From contig CADCHQ010000010.1 of assembly GCA_902801325.1 (NCBI GenBank), forward strand, positions 62,001 to 126,000: a DNA stretch of 64,000 nucleotides, read 5' to 3'. A program made the position numbers and the translations under genes. This stretch comes from an uncultured Bacteroidales bacterium. Lineage in GTDB: Bacteria > Bacteroidota > Bacteroidia > Bacteroidales > Bacteroidaceae. Below are positions 46,009 to 54,790 of this stretch, one piece after another; position 1 is the stretch's first letter, and each line of letters opens with the position of its first letter. Under the pieces are notes generated by a model. That model saw only the letters and a program-made list of their open reading frames with translations, was not told where the DNA came from and made no database searches.

Positions 46009-46154
46009 TATTCTTCCTCAGTAAATGCATCGCGCAGTTGTCTTATGCGCTTACGGAAGTTGATGCGTGGTGAATAGATATCGTAGATTAGATATAGGTA
46101 AACTAAGATATCAAAAGTTAACCATCCTAGTATAATATACGAAGCAATACTCAT
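46008..46154 (-). CDS. 48-residue single-TM membrane protein
   Basis: The minus strand reads from ATG at 46154 to TAA at 46008: SIASYIILGWLTFDILVYLY forms one hydrophobic helix (about 2-24), followed by a basic tail (RINFRKRIRQLR) and an acidic end (FTEEE). This positive-inside pattern predicts a cytoplasmic C-terminus. It starts 2 bp after the FimB-like gene's stop and its own stop overlaps the DUF6359 start (TAATG), so the reading frame is tightly coupled. I know no family. It is shorter than common annotation cut-offs. Confidence 0.7.
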   Translation of the reverse strand: MSIASYIILGWLTFDILVYLYLIYDIYSPRINFRKRIRQLRDAFTEEE

Positions 46155-46156
46155 AA

Positions 46157-47017
46157 TCAATAAGTATAATTAATGTCGTTCCAAACGTCGTTCTCTAATG
46201 TTAGGTTGAATCCTTGCGTTTCTGTACCATCTCCGAAGAGTGAACCCGTATAAATAGTACGTTGATTAATTTTCATGGGTACGTTGGAAAATACTTTTTC
46301 AGCCAGAATATCACCGTTTGTGTCTGTGGCCGTAATGTTGAAACTCATCGCGGTCTCATTTGATGGGAGAAATGCATATATGGTAATACCAACAGATTCT
46401 GTCCCTGCATAGCTCGACACGTCAAATGTTGATGTCCTTTGTGAGATGTTCGTCGCCAGACCTGTTTGGGCATTAAAACGATAACCTCCGCCATTGGCAA
46501 CAATGGTAATATTTTTCAAGTTACTAGGAATGTAACCTTGAGTCTTTATACTGAATGCCGAAACTGCACGACTCAAAGTTATTTCTTGACATCCTGTTGA
46601 CGATGGGGAAACAGTTAGCGAAAGGGTTTTATAGAAAAAATTGGGTACATATGCATCAGAAAAACCGATATTTTGAATTTGTTTTAAACTTGATGCTTTG
46701 CTACCATCGAATCCGAGAAAAACAACGATGTATTCACCGAAGGGTAAAGTTGCTGAGAAACTTCCATATCCTTCACTGCCCTTTACTGTTTTCACACTAT
46801 CAACGATTTCCAGTGAAGATGCATCATATATGGCCATTTCCAGATGAGCTAACGCCGTTGCCGCTGAGGCGCGTGTTACCTCATCGAGGCTTACTTGTTC
46901 GTAGTTAAGCACATCGAATCTGATAGTGCCAGTTCCATTCAGTGTTTTTTCACTCTCGTTACTGCAACCTGTTAGCATGATGGCTAACATTGTAAAAACA
47001 ATAAATGTCTTTTTCAT
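46157..47017 (-). CDS. FimB/Mfa2-like fimbrial anchor lipoprotein
   Basis: The 286-residue protein has a lipobox MLTGC (Cys near 18). The mature part starts with GTIRFDVLNYEQ and continues LAHLEMAIYDASSLEIVDSVKTVKGSEGYGSFSATLPFGEYIVVFLGF, the two-domain beta layout of the FimB/Mfa2 family of fimbrillin accessory subunits. Such proteins anchor or cap surface fimbriae. No fimbrillin gene is adjacent, so this may serve a lone lipoprotein complex with its two downstream partners. Confidence 0.72.
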   Translation of the reverse strand: MKKTFIVFTMLAIMLTGCSNESEKTLNGTGTIRFDVLNYEQVSLDEVTRASAATALAHLEMAIYDASSLEIVDSVKTVKGSEGYGSFSATLPFGEYIVVFLGFDGSKASSLKQIQNIGFSDAYVPNFFYKTLSLTVSPSSTGCQEITLSRAVSAFSIKTQGYIPSNLKNITIVANGGGYRFNAQTGLATNISQRTSTFDVSSYAGTESVGITIYAFLPSNETAMSFNITATDTNGDILAEKVFSNVPMKINQRTIYTGSLFGDGTETQGFNLTLENDVWNDINYTY

Positions 47018-47061
47018 TGTATTTCTTCTTATTAATTATATAATAATGTATAATGTATTCT

Positions 47062-48372
47062 TTACAATTCGGCAATGGAGGTGTTTCCTTCTTTGGCGGT
47101 GAGGCTGGCGCGGAGCTGACGGATGCGGTTCCAGTCGGCATAGTTCTTGGACCAGCGGAGGGAGATGCGGCCCACGCCGTTGTTGTCGAGGTGGGTGATG
47201 ACCTTGTCGACGGTGATGCGGTGGATGTCCTGCGTGGGGAGGAAATGGCGGTGGGTGCCGGTGTCGTCGTGGGTCTCGCTGAGGAGGCCGACGGAGACGA
47301 GCTCGTCGAGCAGGCCCTGTACCATGGAGTGGGGGAGGTTGGTCTCGCGGGCGAGGGTGTGGATGTTGTAGGCTGGCATGCCCTCGGCAAAGCGGTGGGC
47401 GATGCAGTGGAGGAGGAGGATGCAGAGGGAGTCGTGGTCGCAACGCGACATGTTCTGGGAGTCCTTGGTGAAGGCATATTCATCGACACACTGGTTGGCA
47501 TAGCTGAGCTGGGCGCCGATGAGGGCGATGATCCACGAGATGTTGAGCCAGAGCATGAACATGGGGAGGGCGGCGAAGGTGCCGTAGATGGCGTTGTAGC
47601 TGGAGAGGACGATCTGGTAGTGGATGTAGACGTACTGGAGCACCTGGAACAGGGCGCCGGCAATGAGGCCCGGGACAAGGACGGAACGCCACTTGACGTG
47701 GGTGTTGGGCATGAGCTTGTAGAGGGCGACGAAGGCGATGCACCAGAGGAGCATGGGGGTGACCTTGATGACGAACTCCATGGTGTTGGAGAGGATGACG
47801 TAGTCGCTGAAGAGGCTGGTGAGGGTGATGAGGAAGAGGGAGAAGCCGCTGGTGACGACGATGAGGATGGGGAGGATGAGGAAGACGGTGACGTAGTCGA
47901 CGGTGCGACGGTAGATGTTGCGGGAGGAACGTACGTGCCAGATGGTGTTGAACGCCGTCTCGATGTTGGAGGTGAGCATGACGACGGTGTAGAGCAGGAC
48001 GAGGAGGCCTACGCCGAGGAAGATGCCGCTGTGGGTGTGGGCGAGGTAGGAGTCGATGAACCCGAAGAGCGTGTCGGCGAAGTCGGGACTGACGGAGAGG
48101 TTGGCGCGCAGCTGTTCCTCGATGACGTTGCCGAAGTCGAAGCCTCGGGCAATGGCGAAGATGATGGCGAGGACGGGTACGGCGGCAAGGATGCAGCTGT
48201 AGGTGAGGGCGGAGGCGTAGGAGGTGAGGTTGTTATCCATGAAGCCTTCGCCGGTGATCATGAGCCGGCGGCTGAGTCTGATGCCTATGCGCTGGAGCAG
48301 TGTTAGCTCGGTGTCGTCGATGCGCCAGATGTCGCGACTGAAGAAGCGCTTTATTTGATTCCAGGAGTACAC
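47062..48372 (-). CDS. YihY/BrkB-family inner-membrane protein
   Basis: The 436-residue protein has six predicted TM helices in the first 300 residues with the family's LTSYASALTYSCILAAVPVLAIIFAIARG start and FAALPMFMLWLNISWIIALIGAQLSYA end. A cytoplasmic C-terminal region of about 130 residues follows, resembling a winged helix (AYNIHTLARETNLPHSMVQGLLDELVSVGLLSE). This class was once mislabelled RNase BN; its function is unknown. Third-position GC is very high, which leaves the opposite strand open. Confidence 0.9.
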   Translation of the reverse strand: MYSWNQIKRFFSRDIWRIDDTELTLLQRIGIRLSRRLMITGEGFMDNNLTSYASALTYSCILAAVPVLAIIFAIARGFDFGNVIEEQLRANLSVSPDFADTLFGFIDSYLAHTHSGIFLGVGLLVLLYTVVMLTSNIETAFNTIWHVRSSRNIYRRTVDYVTVFLILPILIVVTSGFSLFLITLTSLFSDYVILSNTMEFVIKVTPMLLWCIAFVALYKLMPNTHVKWRSVLVPGLIAGALFQVLQYVYIHYQIVLSSYNAIYGTFAALPMFMLWLNISWIIALIGAQLSYANQCVDEYAFTKDSQNMSRCDHDSLCILLLHCIAHRFAEGMPAYNIHTLARETNLPHSMVQGLLDELVSVGLLSETHDDTGTHRHFLPTQDIHRITVDKVITHLDNNGVGRISLRWSKNYADWNRIRQLRASLTAKEGNTSIAEL

Positions 48373-48539
48373 GATTGGACGATTTTACGATTGGACAATT
48401 TTCAATTCTAATTTCTCCTCCAGAGAGGGTCTCTCTTTTCTCTTCCAATGTCCTCCTCCCCACGGGGGGAGAGAGAGGGGCTTTCTTCTTTTATCTAGCT
48501 CTCCCCCTCGGGGGAGCGGGGAGAGGGGTCGCTAAAAAA
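48373..48539. other. Intergenic low-complexity region
   Basis: It holds CGATTGGACGATT words and two CTCCCC/GGGGAG inverted stretches typical of the dispersed GC-rich repeats. No gene is seen. Confidence 0.5.
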
Positions 48540-48886
48540 GCGTGGAGTCCGCCTGTAAGCCGGGTTCTGTAGTAGTCTGCCATTTATCTACGGCCACCGT
48601 CACCGATGGTCTCTATCGTTCTACCCTCCAGCTCGGACGAGCAGCCCTCAAGCGCCGGTATACATGAACTTTCAACATCCGGAGTGCACAGCACGCATGT
48701 CGCCATGCGCCTGGTGGGCTCTTACCCCGCCTTCTCACCCTTACCTCCTTGCGGAGGCGGTTGTTTTCTTCTGCACTGACTAGCCCTCACGGACTACTTC
48801 CCGTTAGGAAGCGGATTGCTCTGCGTTGCCCGGACTTTCCTCTTGCCCCTCATCTGGGACCAGCGACAGACCGGCAGACTCCATGC
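48540..48886 (-). ncRNA. rnpB: RNase P RNA (class A)
   Basis: The minus strand has the P1 ends GCATGGAGTC and GACTCCACGC, the conserved core GAGGAAAGTCCGGGC, the J region GTAAGAGCCCACC, GGTAGAACGATAG and the 3' ACAGAACCCGGCTTACAGGC. About 347 nt. It processes tRNA 5' ends. Confidence 0.96.
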
Positions 48887-48894
48887 TTCGCATG

Positions 48895-48902
48895 CAAAGG
48901 TA
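48895..48902 (-). promoter_or_regulatory. -7 box of rnpB
   Basis: Minus-strand TACCTTTG ends 8 bp before the predicted 5' end of rnpB. Confidence 0.75.
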
Positions 48903-49004
48903 AGACAATAAATTGAAAACTGAAAACGTAATGTTGAAAAAACGAACTATTGGTGCTTTTTTCGCGAGAGAGTACCTAAAAACGTAGTTGGAAATCGTGA
49001 AAAG

Positions 49005-49347
49005 TAAACTACGCAAGCATAGCTTTGCGTCCGATTACAACGAAGTTAAATTTACGAATTACTGAGTAAAATACCAAATTAAATAAACAAAAACCGAGAA
49101 TACCCTTTTCTCGTCGGGCTTGGCTTTGCCATTACGTCTGCATCTGACTCATCTGCTTACGAACGAGTTCGCACCAGTTGCGTCATCTGCATACTCCGTT
49201 CTACGAACTTGCCCGACAGAAAAGAAAAACAAAAAAAACATCAAAGGTCTAAGTGCTAAGGTCAAAGGTCGAAGGTCAAATGGCGATGGCGGCTTCGCCT
49301 CGCTCGACGACGTCAGGAGACGCTTGCGTAACGGAGAGGAGCAAGAA
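49005..49347 (-). mobile_element. MITE-like element, copy B (inverted relative to copy A)
   Basis: Its right end AGACGCTTGCGTAACGGAG...GAGCAAGAA and the adjacent 80 bp match the left end of copy A in reverse complement; its left end CTACGCAAGCATAGC and the next 70 bp match copy A's right end. The left terminal repeat has lost the TTCTTGCTCC part. The middle is diverged and somewhat longer. Confidence 0.65.
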
Positions 49348-49431
49348 TGAATAAAATGTAAAAAGGGCTAAAGGCTAAGGGCTAAGGTCTGATGTCAAAT
49401 GTCAAAAGTCAAAAGTCAAATGTCAAATGTC

Positions 49432-49484
49432 CGCTCGGCATCTCCGTTAGGAGTGACGCTTGCGTAATGAATGTGGAGCAAGAA
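49432..49484. repeat. Solo MITE-end hairpin
   Basis: CGCTCGGCATCTCCG...GTGACGCTTGCGTAAT...GGAGCAAGAA, close to the copy at 45401 and to the ends of elements A and B. Confidence 0.6.
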
Positions 49485-49495
49485 GTGTCTAAGGT

Positions 49496-49529
49496 CAATG
49501 TTCAATGTTCAATGTTCAATGTTCAATGG
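49496..49529. repeat. CAATGTT tandem word repeat
   Basis: The 7-bp word CAATGTT occurs four times in a row, then CAATGG. The same words form the linker-coding DNA at 39881-39915. Confidence 0.75.
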
Positions 49530-49740
49530 TCTAACCGGATGACCCAAGGGTCTAAGCTCGCGTAGCAAAGCGGAGCAAGTTGTACAATATTCAATGATTT
49601 AAGTTTTAACGAATGTGAAAAGGTGTCATGGAACATTAAATACTTTTAAAATCGACTGACAAGTTGTCGGGGTATTCAAACTTTTGCATTAATTTTGTGT
49701 CAAGAAAATTGAAAAGTTCAATCGCAGAGCAAAAGCGCTA

Positions 49741-51490
49741 CGCTAAAGTATAATGAATAAAGTATAATGAATAAAGGCTAATGGCAAAAGGCTAAAGGTA
49801 AATGAATGATGAAAAAGATAAAATCACTAATCACAAGTCTCTCCCATACGGAGGGGAAGATTTAGAAAGAGAGGCTTAAATCGTAAATTGAAATAAATCT
49901 TAAAATAGTAAATGAGCATTATGAAGAAAACAACAAAGACTTGGATGGGTGCCGTAGCACTTGTGTTGGGCACCAGTGTAGTGACAGCATCAGTAGTGAA
50001 CCAGAAGGGTGCTCCCGTGCCCGAACCGGCACAAGCCGCAGCACCTGCCATGGTGGCAGCACCGAGTGCCTATGTGGACCTGACCACAGCGGCTGAGACG
50101 GCAGTGAACAGCGTGGTGTACATCGCCGTTACCATAGAGGGTAAGACGCAAAGGATACAGTCGATAGATCCCTTCGAGGACTTCTTCGGAGACTTCTTCG
50201 GCTACGGAGGCCGTGGTCGTCAACCCCAGCAGCGCGAGTATAAGCAACCCGACCGCAAGGGCGCTGGTTCGGGTGTCATCATCTCACAGGATGGTTACAT
50301 CGTGACGAACAACCACGTGGTGGGTCAGGCTGATGCCATCACGGTGAAGCTGAACGACAACCGCGAGTTCAAGGGCCGCATCATCGGTACGGACGAGACC
50401 ACCGACCTGGCTCTTATCAAGATAGATGCCAAGGGTCTGCCCGCCATCAAGATCGGTAACAGCGACGCCCTGAAGCTGGGGCAGTGGGTGCTGGCCGTGG
50501 GTAACCCCTTCAACCTCACCTCTACCGTTACGGCAGGTATCGTCAGTGCCAAGGCCCGTTCGATGGGTGCCAACGGTATAGAGAGCTTCATCCAGACCGA
50601 TGCCGCCATCAACGCCGGTAACTCGGGTGGTGCACTCGTGAACGAACAAGGCGAACTGGTGGGTATCAACTCAATGATATACAGTCAGACGGGTTCGTAC
50701 GCTGGCTATGGCTTTGCCATCCCCACCACGATTATGAACAAGGTGGTGGCCGACCTGAAGGTGTATGGTACCGTTCAGCGTGCCCTCCTCGGCGTGCAGG
50801 GCGGCGACGTGGATAAGTACCTCGACGCACAGAAGGAGAAGGGTGAGCCGGCTGACCTGGGCACCATGAAGGGTGTGTACATCGATAAGGTGAGCGATGG
50901 CAGTGCAGCAGAAGAGGCGGGTCTGGAGAAGGGTGATGTCATCACCGAGATCGACGGACGCGAAGTTAGCAAGATGGCCGAACTGCAGGAGCAGATCTCT
51001 CAGCACAAGCCCGGTGACAAGGTGAACATCACCTACCTGCGTAACAAGAAGGAGAAGCACACCAGCGTGACCCTGCGTAACTCGCAAGGTACGACGAAGG
51101 TGATGGAAGAGGTGGACATGGATCAGCTGGGTGTGAGCCTGCGACCCATCAACGACGATGATAAGCAGAGCCTGGGCCTCAGTTACGGTCTGGTGGTTAA
51201 CAACATCCGCCGTGGCAAGATGATGGATGCCGGTGCAACGAAGGGTACCATCCTGCTGGAGGTGAACGACAAGAAGATGGAATCGCTGGAAGACTGGGAA
51301 GATGTGGTGAAAGCCGCTAACCAATCGAGCGACCGCGCTCTGTGGATAAAAGCCGTGAAGCCCAGCGGACGTAAGCAGAGTATCGTGGTGGACCTGAATG
51401 AGTGAGAAGCGCAAAGCGGAGCGAACGCTTCGCTACGCCGCGCTTCGCTAAAGTATAATGAATAAAGTATAATGAATAAAGGCTAATGGC
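49741..51490. repeat. 45-bp direct repeats flanking htrA
   Basis: An identical 45-bp sequence starting CGCTAAAGTATAATGAATAA lies at 49741-49785 and 51446-51490, 1705 bp apart. It brackets the whole htrA gene with its leader. Each copy is itself partly made of an 18-bp direct repeat (AGTATAATGAATAA words). Confidence 0.8.
49912..51405 (+). CDS. htrA: Periplasmic serine protease HtrA/DegP (Do family)
   Basis: The 497-residue protein starts with a membrane/signal segment (KTWMGAVALVLGTSVVTASVV). The trypsin-like domain carries the triad H135 (TNNHVV), D165 (TTDLALIKID) and S238 (NAGNSGGAL), and two PDZ domains follow (about 285-385 and 400-490). It degrades and refolds misfolded envelope proteins. 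The ATG at 49912 and the one at 49921 are both possible; the difference is three residues. It is flanked by 45-bp direct repeats. Confidence 0.95.
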   Translation: MSIMKKTTKTWMGAVALVLGTSVVTASVVNQKGAPVPEPAQAAAPAMVAAPSAYVDLTTAAETAVNSVVYIAVTIEGKTQRIQSIDPFEDFFGDFFGYGGRGRQPQQREYKQPDRKGAGSGVIISQDGYIVTNNHVVGQADAITVKLNDNREFKGRIIGTDETTDLALIKIDAKGLPAIKIGNSDALKLGQWVLAVGNPFNLTSTVTAGIVSAKARSMGANGIESFIQTDAAINAGNSGGALVNEQGELVGINSMIYSQTGSYAGYGFAIPTTIMNKVVADLKVYGTVQRALLGVQGGDVDKYLDAQKEKGEPADLGTMKGVYIDKVSDGSAAEEAGLEKGDVITEIDGREVSKMAELQEQISQHKPGDKVNITYLRNKKEKHTSVTLRNSQGTTKVMEEVDMDQLGVSLRPINDDDKQSLGLSYGLVVNNIRRGKMMDAGATKGTILLEVNDKKMESLEDWEDVVKAANQSSDRALWIKAVKPSGRKQSIVVDLNE

Positions 51491-51590
51491 TAATGGCTAA
51501 AGGCTAATGAATAAAGAGTCCATAAGGATAAAAGCTATCTTTTTCGGAGGATTGCTGTGAAGCAAGAGACTATAGTTATAGCCATAAAGG

Positions 51591-51623
51591 AAGGGCCTTC
51601 GGCGTGATGCTGAGGGCCCTTTT
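51591..51623 (+). terminator. Intrinsic terminator upstream of rpoD
   Basis: AAGGGCC (51591-51597) pairs with GGCCCTT (51615-51621), followed by TT. The loop of 17 nt can pair further. It probably ends the htrA transcript. Confidence 0.65.
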
Positions 51624-51686
51624 GTGGGGCAAATGATTTGTGGCCTTGCCATCGGCTATCCCTTTCTAAAGAAAAAAGGCGAAAAA

Positions 51687-51718
51687 TTTGTTGTTATCGG
51701 AAAGATTAACTATTTTTG
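51687..51718 (+). promoter_or_regulatory. rpoD promoter
   Basis: TTTG (51687-51690), 20 bp, TATTTTTG (51711-51718), 24 bp before the ATG at 51743. Confidence 0.75.
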
Positions 51719-51742
51719 CGCCCGTAATATGCACTTTTTGTA

Positions 51743-52603
51743 ATGAAACAGCTAAAAATAACCAAAAGCATCACCAACCGTGAGAGTGCTTCGTTGGACA
51801 AATACCTGCAAGAGATAGGTCGCGAGGACCTGATTGCCGTTGACCAAGAGGTGGAACTGGCACAGCGCATACGCAAGGGCGACCGTGCGGCGCTGGAACA
51901 GCTGACGAAGGCTAACCTGAGGTTCGTGGTGTCGGTGGCCAAACAGTACCAAAACCAAGGATTGTCGTTGCCCGACCTCATCAACGAGGGTAATCTGGGC
52001 CTGATAAAAGCCGCGGAGAAGTTCGACGAGACACGTGGCTTCAAGTTCATCTCCTATGCCGTGTGGTGGATTCGCCAAAGCATACTACAGGCATTGGCCG
52101 AGCAGAGCCGTATCGTCCGCCTGCCCCTGAACCAAGTGGGTTCGCTGAACAAAATCAGTAAGGCCTACAGCAAGTTTGAGCAGGAGAACGAACGCAGACC
52201 GAGTCCCGACGAACTGGCCGACGAACTGGACATCCCCGTTGACAAGATCAGCGACACGCTGAAGGTGAGTGGAAGACACATCTCAGTGGATGCACCCTTC
52301 GTGGAGGGTGAGGACAACTCCCTGCTCGACGTGCTGGTGAATGACGACAGTCCCATGGCTGACCGTACACTGGTGAACGAGAGCCTCTCTCGCGAAATCG
52401 ACCGTGCACTCGACACCCTGACAGAACGTGAGAAGGCCATCATACAGATGTTCTTCGGCATCGGACGCCAGGAGATGACACTGGAGGAGATAGGCGACGA
52501 GTTTAACCTCACCCGTGAGCGTGTGCGCCAGATCAAGGAGAAAGCCATACGCCGACTGAGATCGAACTCGAAGAACAAACTCCTGAAATCCTATCTGGGA
52601 TGA
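51743..52603 (+). CDS. rpoD: Primary RNA polymerase sigma factor (short Bacteroidota type)
   Basis: The 286-residue protein has region 1.2 ([30 protein letters not shown]), region 2 ([57 protein letters not shown]), region 3 and region 4 ([26 protein letters not shown]). The long region 1.1 of proteobacterial sigma-70 is missing, normal for this phylum. It should direct transcription from the TTTG/TAnnTTTG promoters seen throughout the window. The downstream gene overlaps its stop. Confidence 0.96.
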   Translation: MKQLKITKSITNRESASLDKYLQEIGREDLIAVDQEVELAQRIRKGDRAALEQLTKANLRFVVSVAKQYQNQGLSLPDLINEGNLGLIKAAEKFDETRGFKFISYAVWWIRQSILQALAEQSRIVRLPLNQVGSLNKISKAYSKFEQENERRPSPDELADELDIPVDKISDTLKVSGRHISVDAPFVEGEDNSLLDVLVNDDSPMADRTLVNESLSREIDRALDTLTEREKAIIQMFFGIGRQEMTLEEIGDEFNLTRERVRQIKEKAIRRLRSNSKNKLLKSYLG

Positions 52604-53049
52604 TGCGCAGAAGAATACTGGGTTGTGTGGTTCTCGCCTTGGTGGCAATCATGACACTCAACGGTGCTTCGACGAAGGTGAAGCGTCAGACGATGTATGT
52701 GTTCGGACTGGCGGCTTCGTTGACGGACTCCGTGGTGGTGCTCACCGACGTGCAACCCATAGAGGGCTTTGTCATGCCCAACGGATTCCTTGCCGACCGT
52801 TCGCTTTATTCCTTGCAACTCAACAACTACCTGCTTGCCAACCAGCAACTCAACAACATGACGTGTGCTGTCTACTTCAATAAGAATCGGGGTAAGGCTG
52901 AGAAAAAGTACCAGAAGATGATGCGACGCTATCGTGACGATCATGCTGGCGTACTCATGTTCCTCGGAACCGACGACTTTCAGTTCAAAGCCGAAGAGTG
53001 GGAGGAGGAAACGCAGGAAGTGAAGAGCGATGAAACGAAGAAGCAGTGA
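52600..53049 (+). CDS. Hypothetical exported protein coupled to rpoD
   Basis: The 149-residue protein has a signal-like N-terminus ([22 protein letters not shown]). An alpha/beta body ([27 protein letters not shown]) and a charged C-terminal tail ([18 protein letters not shown]) follow. It overlaps rpoD by 4 bp, so it should be co-translated. I do not know a function; the arrangement implies constitutive expression. Confidence 0.75.
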   Translation: MMRRRILGCVVLALVAIMTLNGASTKVKRQTMYVFGLAASLTDSVVVLTDVQPIEGFVMPNGFLADRSLYSLQLNNYLLANQQLNNMTCAVYFNKNRGKAEKKYQKMMRRYRDDHAGVLMFLGTDDFQFKAEEWEEETQEVKSDETKKQ

Positions 53050-53114
53050 TGAGGCCCCTCTCCCTAAATCTTCCCCTCCGTCGCGAGTGGGGACTCGCTC
53101 CCCTTTGTGGTGCC

Positions 53115-53135
53115 GTAGTGACATTCAGTCACTAC
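53115..53135. other. Hairpin in GC-rich intergenic repeat
   Basis: GTAGTGAC, ATTCA, GTCACTAC form an 8-bp perfect stem. GGGGACTCGCTCCCC just upstream is a second hairpin. No T-run follows, so termination is uncertain. Confidence 0.4.
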
Positions 53136-53190
53136 TCTAAAGGCCCCAGTCGTCCCGAATGAGAGGGACTAAAGGTCAAATGAAGAAAAG

Positions 53191-54093
53191 ATGGTAAATG
53201 ATTTATACCGCGTAGGCGGTCATTTAATAGACATACGGTATGCCGATGAATGGAACGACGAGAGCCTTATCCCGTCGTTTCGTCCGTTTGTGGTGGACCG
53301 TCCTGAAGAGGGTGAACAACCTGCCTTCGTGCTAACCGTGGACGACAGTTTCCACTATGACGGTCCGCGTGACGAGGTGGGACAGTTCGACGGTTCGGGC
53401 AATAACTACGGCGTGTATCAATTGCCCGACGGAGGCTATCTGATAGAAATCAGTAATCCCCACCGTGAGTTGTGTGGCATCCTGCATGCCGACGGGAAGT
53501 TCCACCAGTGCACCGTTGCCTTGCTGGCAAAGGGAAAGAACGACAGAGGCTTTGCACTTAACAATTCGTTGATGATGGCCTACGCCTTTTCCACCGCCGA
53601 CAAGCAAACACTGCTGCTGCACGCAAGTGTCATCCGCAAGGATGGGAAAGGCTATCTGATGACGGCGCCCAGCGGAACGGGAAAGAGTACACACACCTAC
53701 CTCTGGTATAAGAACATCCCCGGATGTGACCTCATGAACGATGACAACCCCGTGGTACGTATCGTCGACGGCAAGGCCATCATCTATGGCACGCCCTGGA
53801 GTGGTAAGACACCCTGCTATCGCAATATCGAAGCACCCGTGGGTGCTATCGTTCGCATTCAGCAAAGGCCCAAGAACGAGATTCGTCGCATGAAACCCGT
53901 GGAGGCACTCACACACCTGTTGCCTGCGGCAAGTAGCATGAAGTGGGACAGGCATATCTACCTGAACATCTGCGACACCATCTCGGCTCTCATCGCCTGC
54001 GTGGGTGTCTACGAACTGGGCTGCTTGCCCAATGCCGAGGCCGCATGGTTGTGCTATAATACGGTTAGTGGGCGCGCTGACGCTAATGATTAA
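53191..54093 (+). CDS. HPr-kinase-like ATPase associated with PqqD
   Basis: The 300-residue protein has a beta-rich N-terminal half and a C-terminal P-loop domain: LLLHASVIRKDGKGYLMTAPSGTGKSTHTYLW (Walker A near 166), LMNDDNPVVRI (acidic pair) and YGTPWSGKTP, the pattern of HPr kinase-related proteins found with peptide-modification genes. Characterised relatives phosphorylate peptide substrates in lasso-peptide systems. Here the neighbours are a signal-peptidase-like protein and PqqD. The substrate is not known and no precursor peptide is evident nearby. Confidence 0.78.
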   Translation: MVNDLYRVGGHLIDIRYADEWNDESLIPSFRPFVVDRPEEGEQPAFVLTVDDSFHYDGPRDEVGQFDGSGNNYGVYQLPDGGYLIEISNPHRELCGILHADGKFHQCTVALLAKGKNDRGFALNNSLMMAYAFSTADKQTLLLHASVIRKDGKGYLMTAPSGTGKSTHTYLWYKNIPGCDLMNDDNPVVRIVDGKAIIYGTPWSGKTPCYRNIEAPVGAIVRIQQRPKNEIRRMKPVEALTHLLPAASSMKWDRHIYLNICDTISALIACVGVYELGCLPNAEAAWLCYNTVSGRADAND

Positions 54094-54259
54094 TGAATAA
54101 AGAAAAAATCTAGCGCAGATCTCGCAGATAAAAATTCTTGCCGTGGAATAATGTCTTAGCCAGTCGTAATCCCGAAATGTCGTAATCCCGAAATCACGTT
54201 ATAACGTTATCACGAAAATCGTCAAATCGTCCAATCGTCCAATAGTCCAATTAAGTTGT
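54094..54259. repeat. Short intergenic word repeats
   Basis: GTCGTAATCCCGAAAT occurs twice in tandem (about 54163-54194), followed by AATCGTCCAATCGTCC words. Reading all frames shows no plausible precursor-peptide gene. Confidence 0.55.
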
Positions 54260-54790
54260 ATGTTTAAGGAAGTCGTTCGCAAGATAATGAGGGTGTTGAT
54301 GACGCCTTTGCGCATGAATTACAGAAAGCGCAATGGGGTTACTAGCAGGGAGGCGAAGAAGGAGATTCCCAACCGCGTCCTGCTGGGGCTGGCACGTGAC
54401 ATGATACGCGAGGGACACACCGCCACCATCTCGGTGAAAGGCTATTCCATGCGACCCTTCCTGGAACACGAGCGCGATCGCGTGATGCTGGATGCACCGA
54501 AGGACTTGAAGGTGGGCGATGCCGTGTTGGCGGAAATATCGAAAGACCACTATGTCCTGCATCGCATCATCGACATCGACGGAGACCGGGTGACACTGAT
54601 GGGCGATGGAAACATAAGTGGGACAGAAAGCTGTAGGGTGAGTGATGTGGCAGGCGTGGTAACTCAGTATCTGAGGCCTCGACGCATGATGTTTGCCAGC
54701 GATCCCAAACTGCAACGCCGCATCAGACTGTGGCGAAAGTTATTGCCTGTTAGGCGTTATTTGTTGTTTATTTATAAAGCGATAATATGA
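54260..54790 (+). CDS. S24/S26-type signal-peptidase-like protein
   Basis: The 176-residue protein has the catalytic Ser in VKGYSMRPFL (about residue 60), GDAVLAEIS, and HYVLHRIIDIDGDRVTLMGDGN. The general-base position carries His (LHR) as in SipW/ER-type signal peptidases, not the usual Lys. No N-terminal membrane anchor is obvious; a hydrophobic C-terminus (RRYLLFIYKAII) may serve. It overlaps the PqqD gene by 4 bp. Cleavage of a leader peptide is the likely job. Confidence 0.72.
   Translation: MFKEVVRKIMRVLMTPLRMNYRKRNGVTSREAKKEIPNRVLLGLARDMIREGHTATISVKGYSMRPFLEHERDRVMLDAPKDLKVGDAVLAEISKDHYVLHRIIDIDGDRVTLMGDGNISGTESCRVSDVAGVVTQYLRPRRMMFASDPKLQRRIRLWRKLLPVRRYLLFIYKAII

Larger units (their letters stand above)
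48903..49911. other. 1-kb intergenic repeat graveyard between rnpB and htrA
   Basis: No gene is seen. From left to right it has MITE-like copy B (49005-49347), GTCAAAAGTC words (49390-49430), a solo MITE-end hairpin (49432-49484), CAATGTT x4 (49496-49529), a degenerate GCGTAGC...GGAGCAAG copy (49550-49580), and one member of a 45-bp direct repeat (49741-49785). Confidence 0.65.
51406..51742. other. Intergenic region with repeats, terminator and rpoD promoter
   Basis: It holds GCAAAGCGGAGCGAACGC-type words, the second 45-bp repeat copy, GGCTAATG words, the terminator at 51591-51623 and the rpoD promoter. No gene is seen. Confidence 0.65.

Noticed and set aside
47053..48306. 417-codon open frame on the plus strand opposite the BrkB-type gene
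   Set aside because: Its composition (Gly/Glu/Val/Asp runs) is the mirror of a GC-rich third position on the minus strand. The minus-strand protein has clear TM segments and family motifs.
49120..49350. 76-codon frame inside MITE-like copy B
   Set aside because: No homologous frame is kept in copy A, where the matching region contains differing sequence. It is most likely chance.
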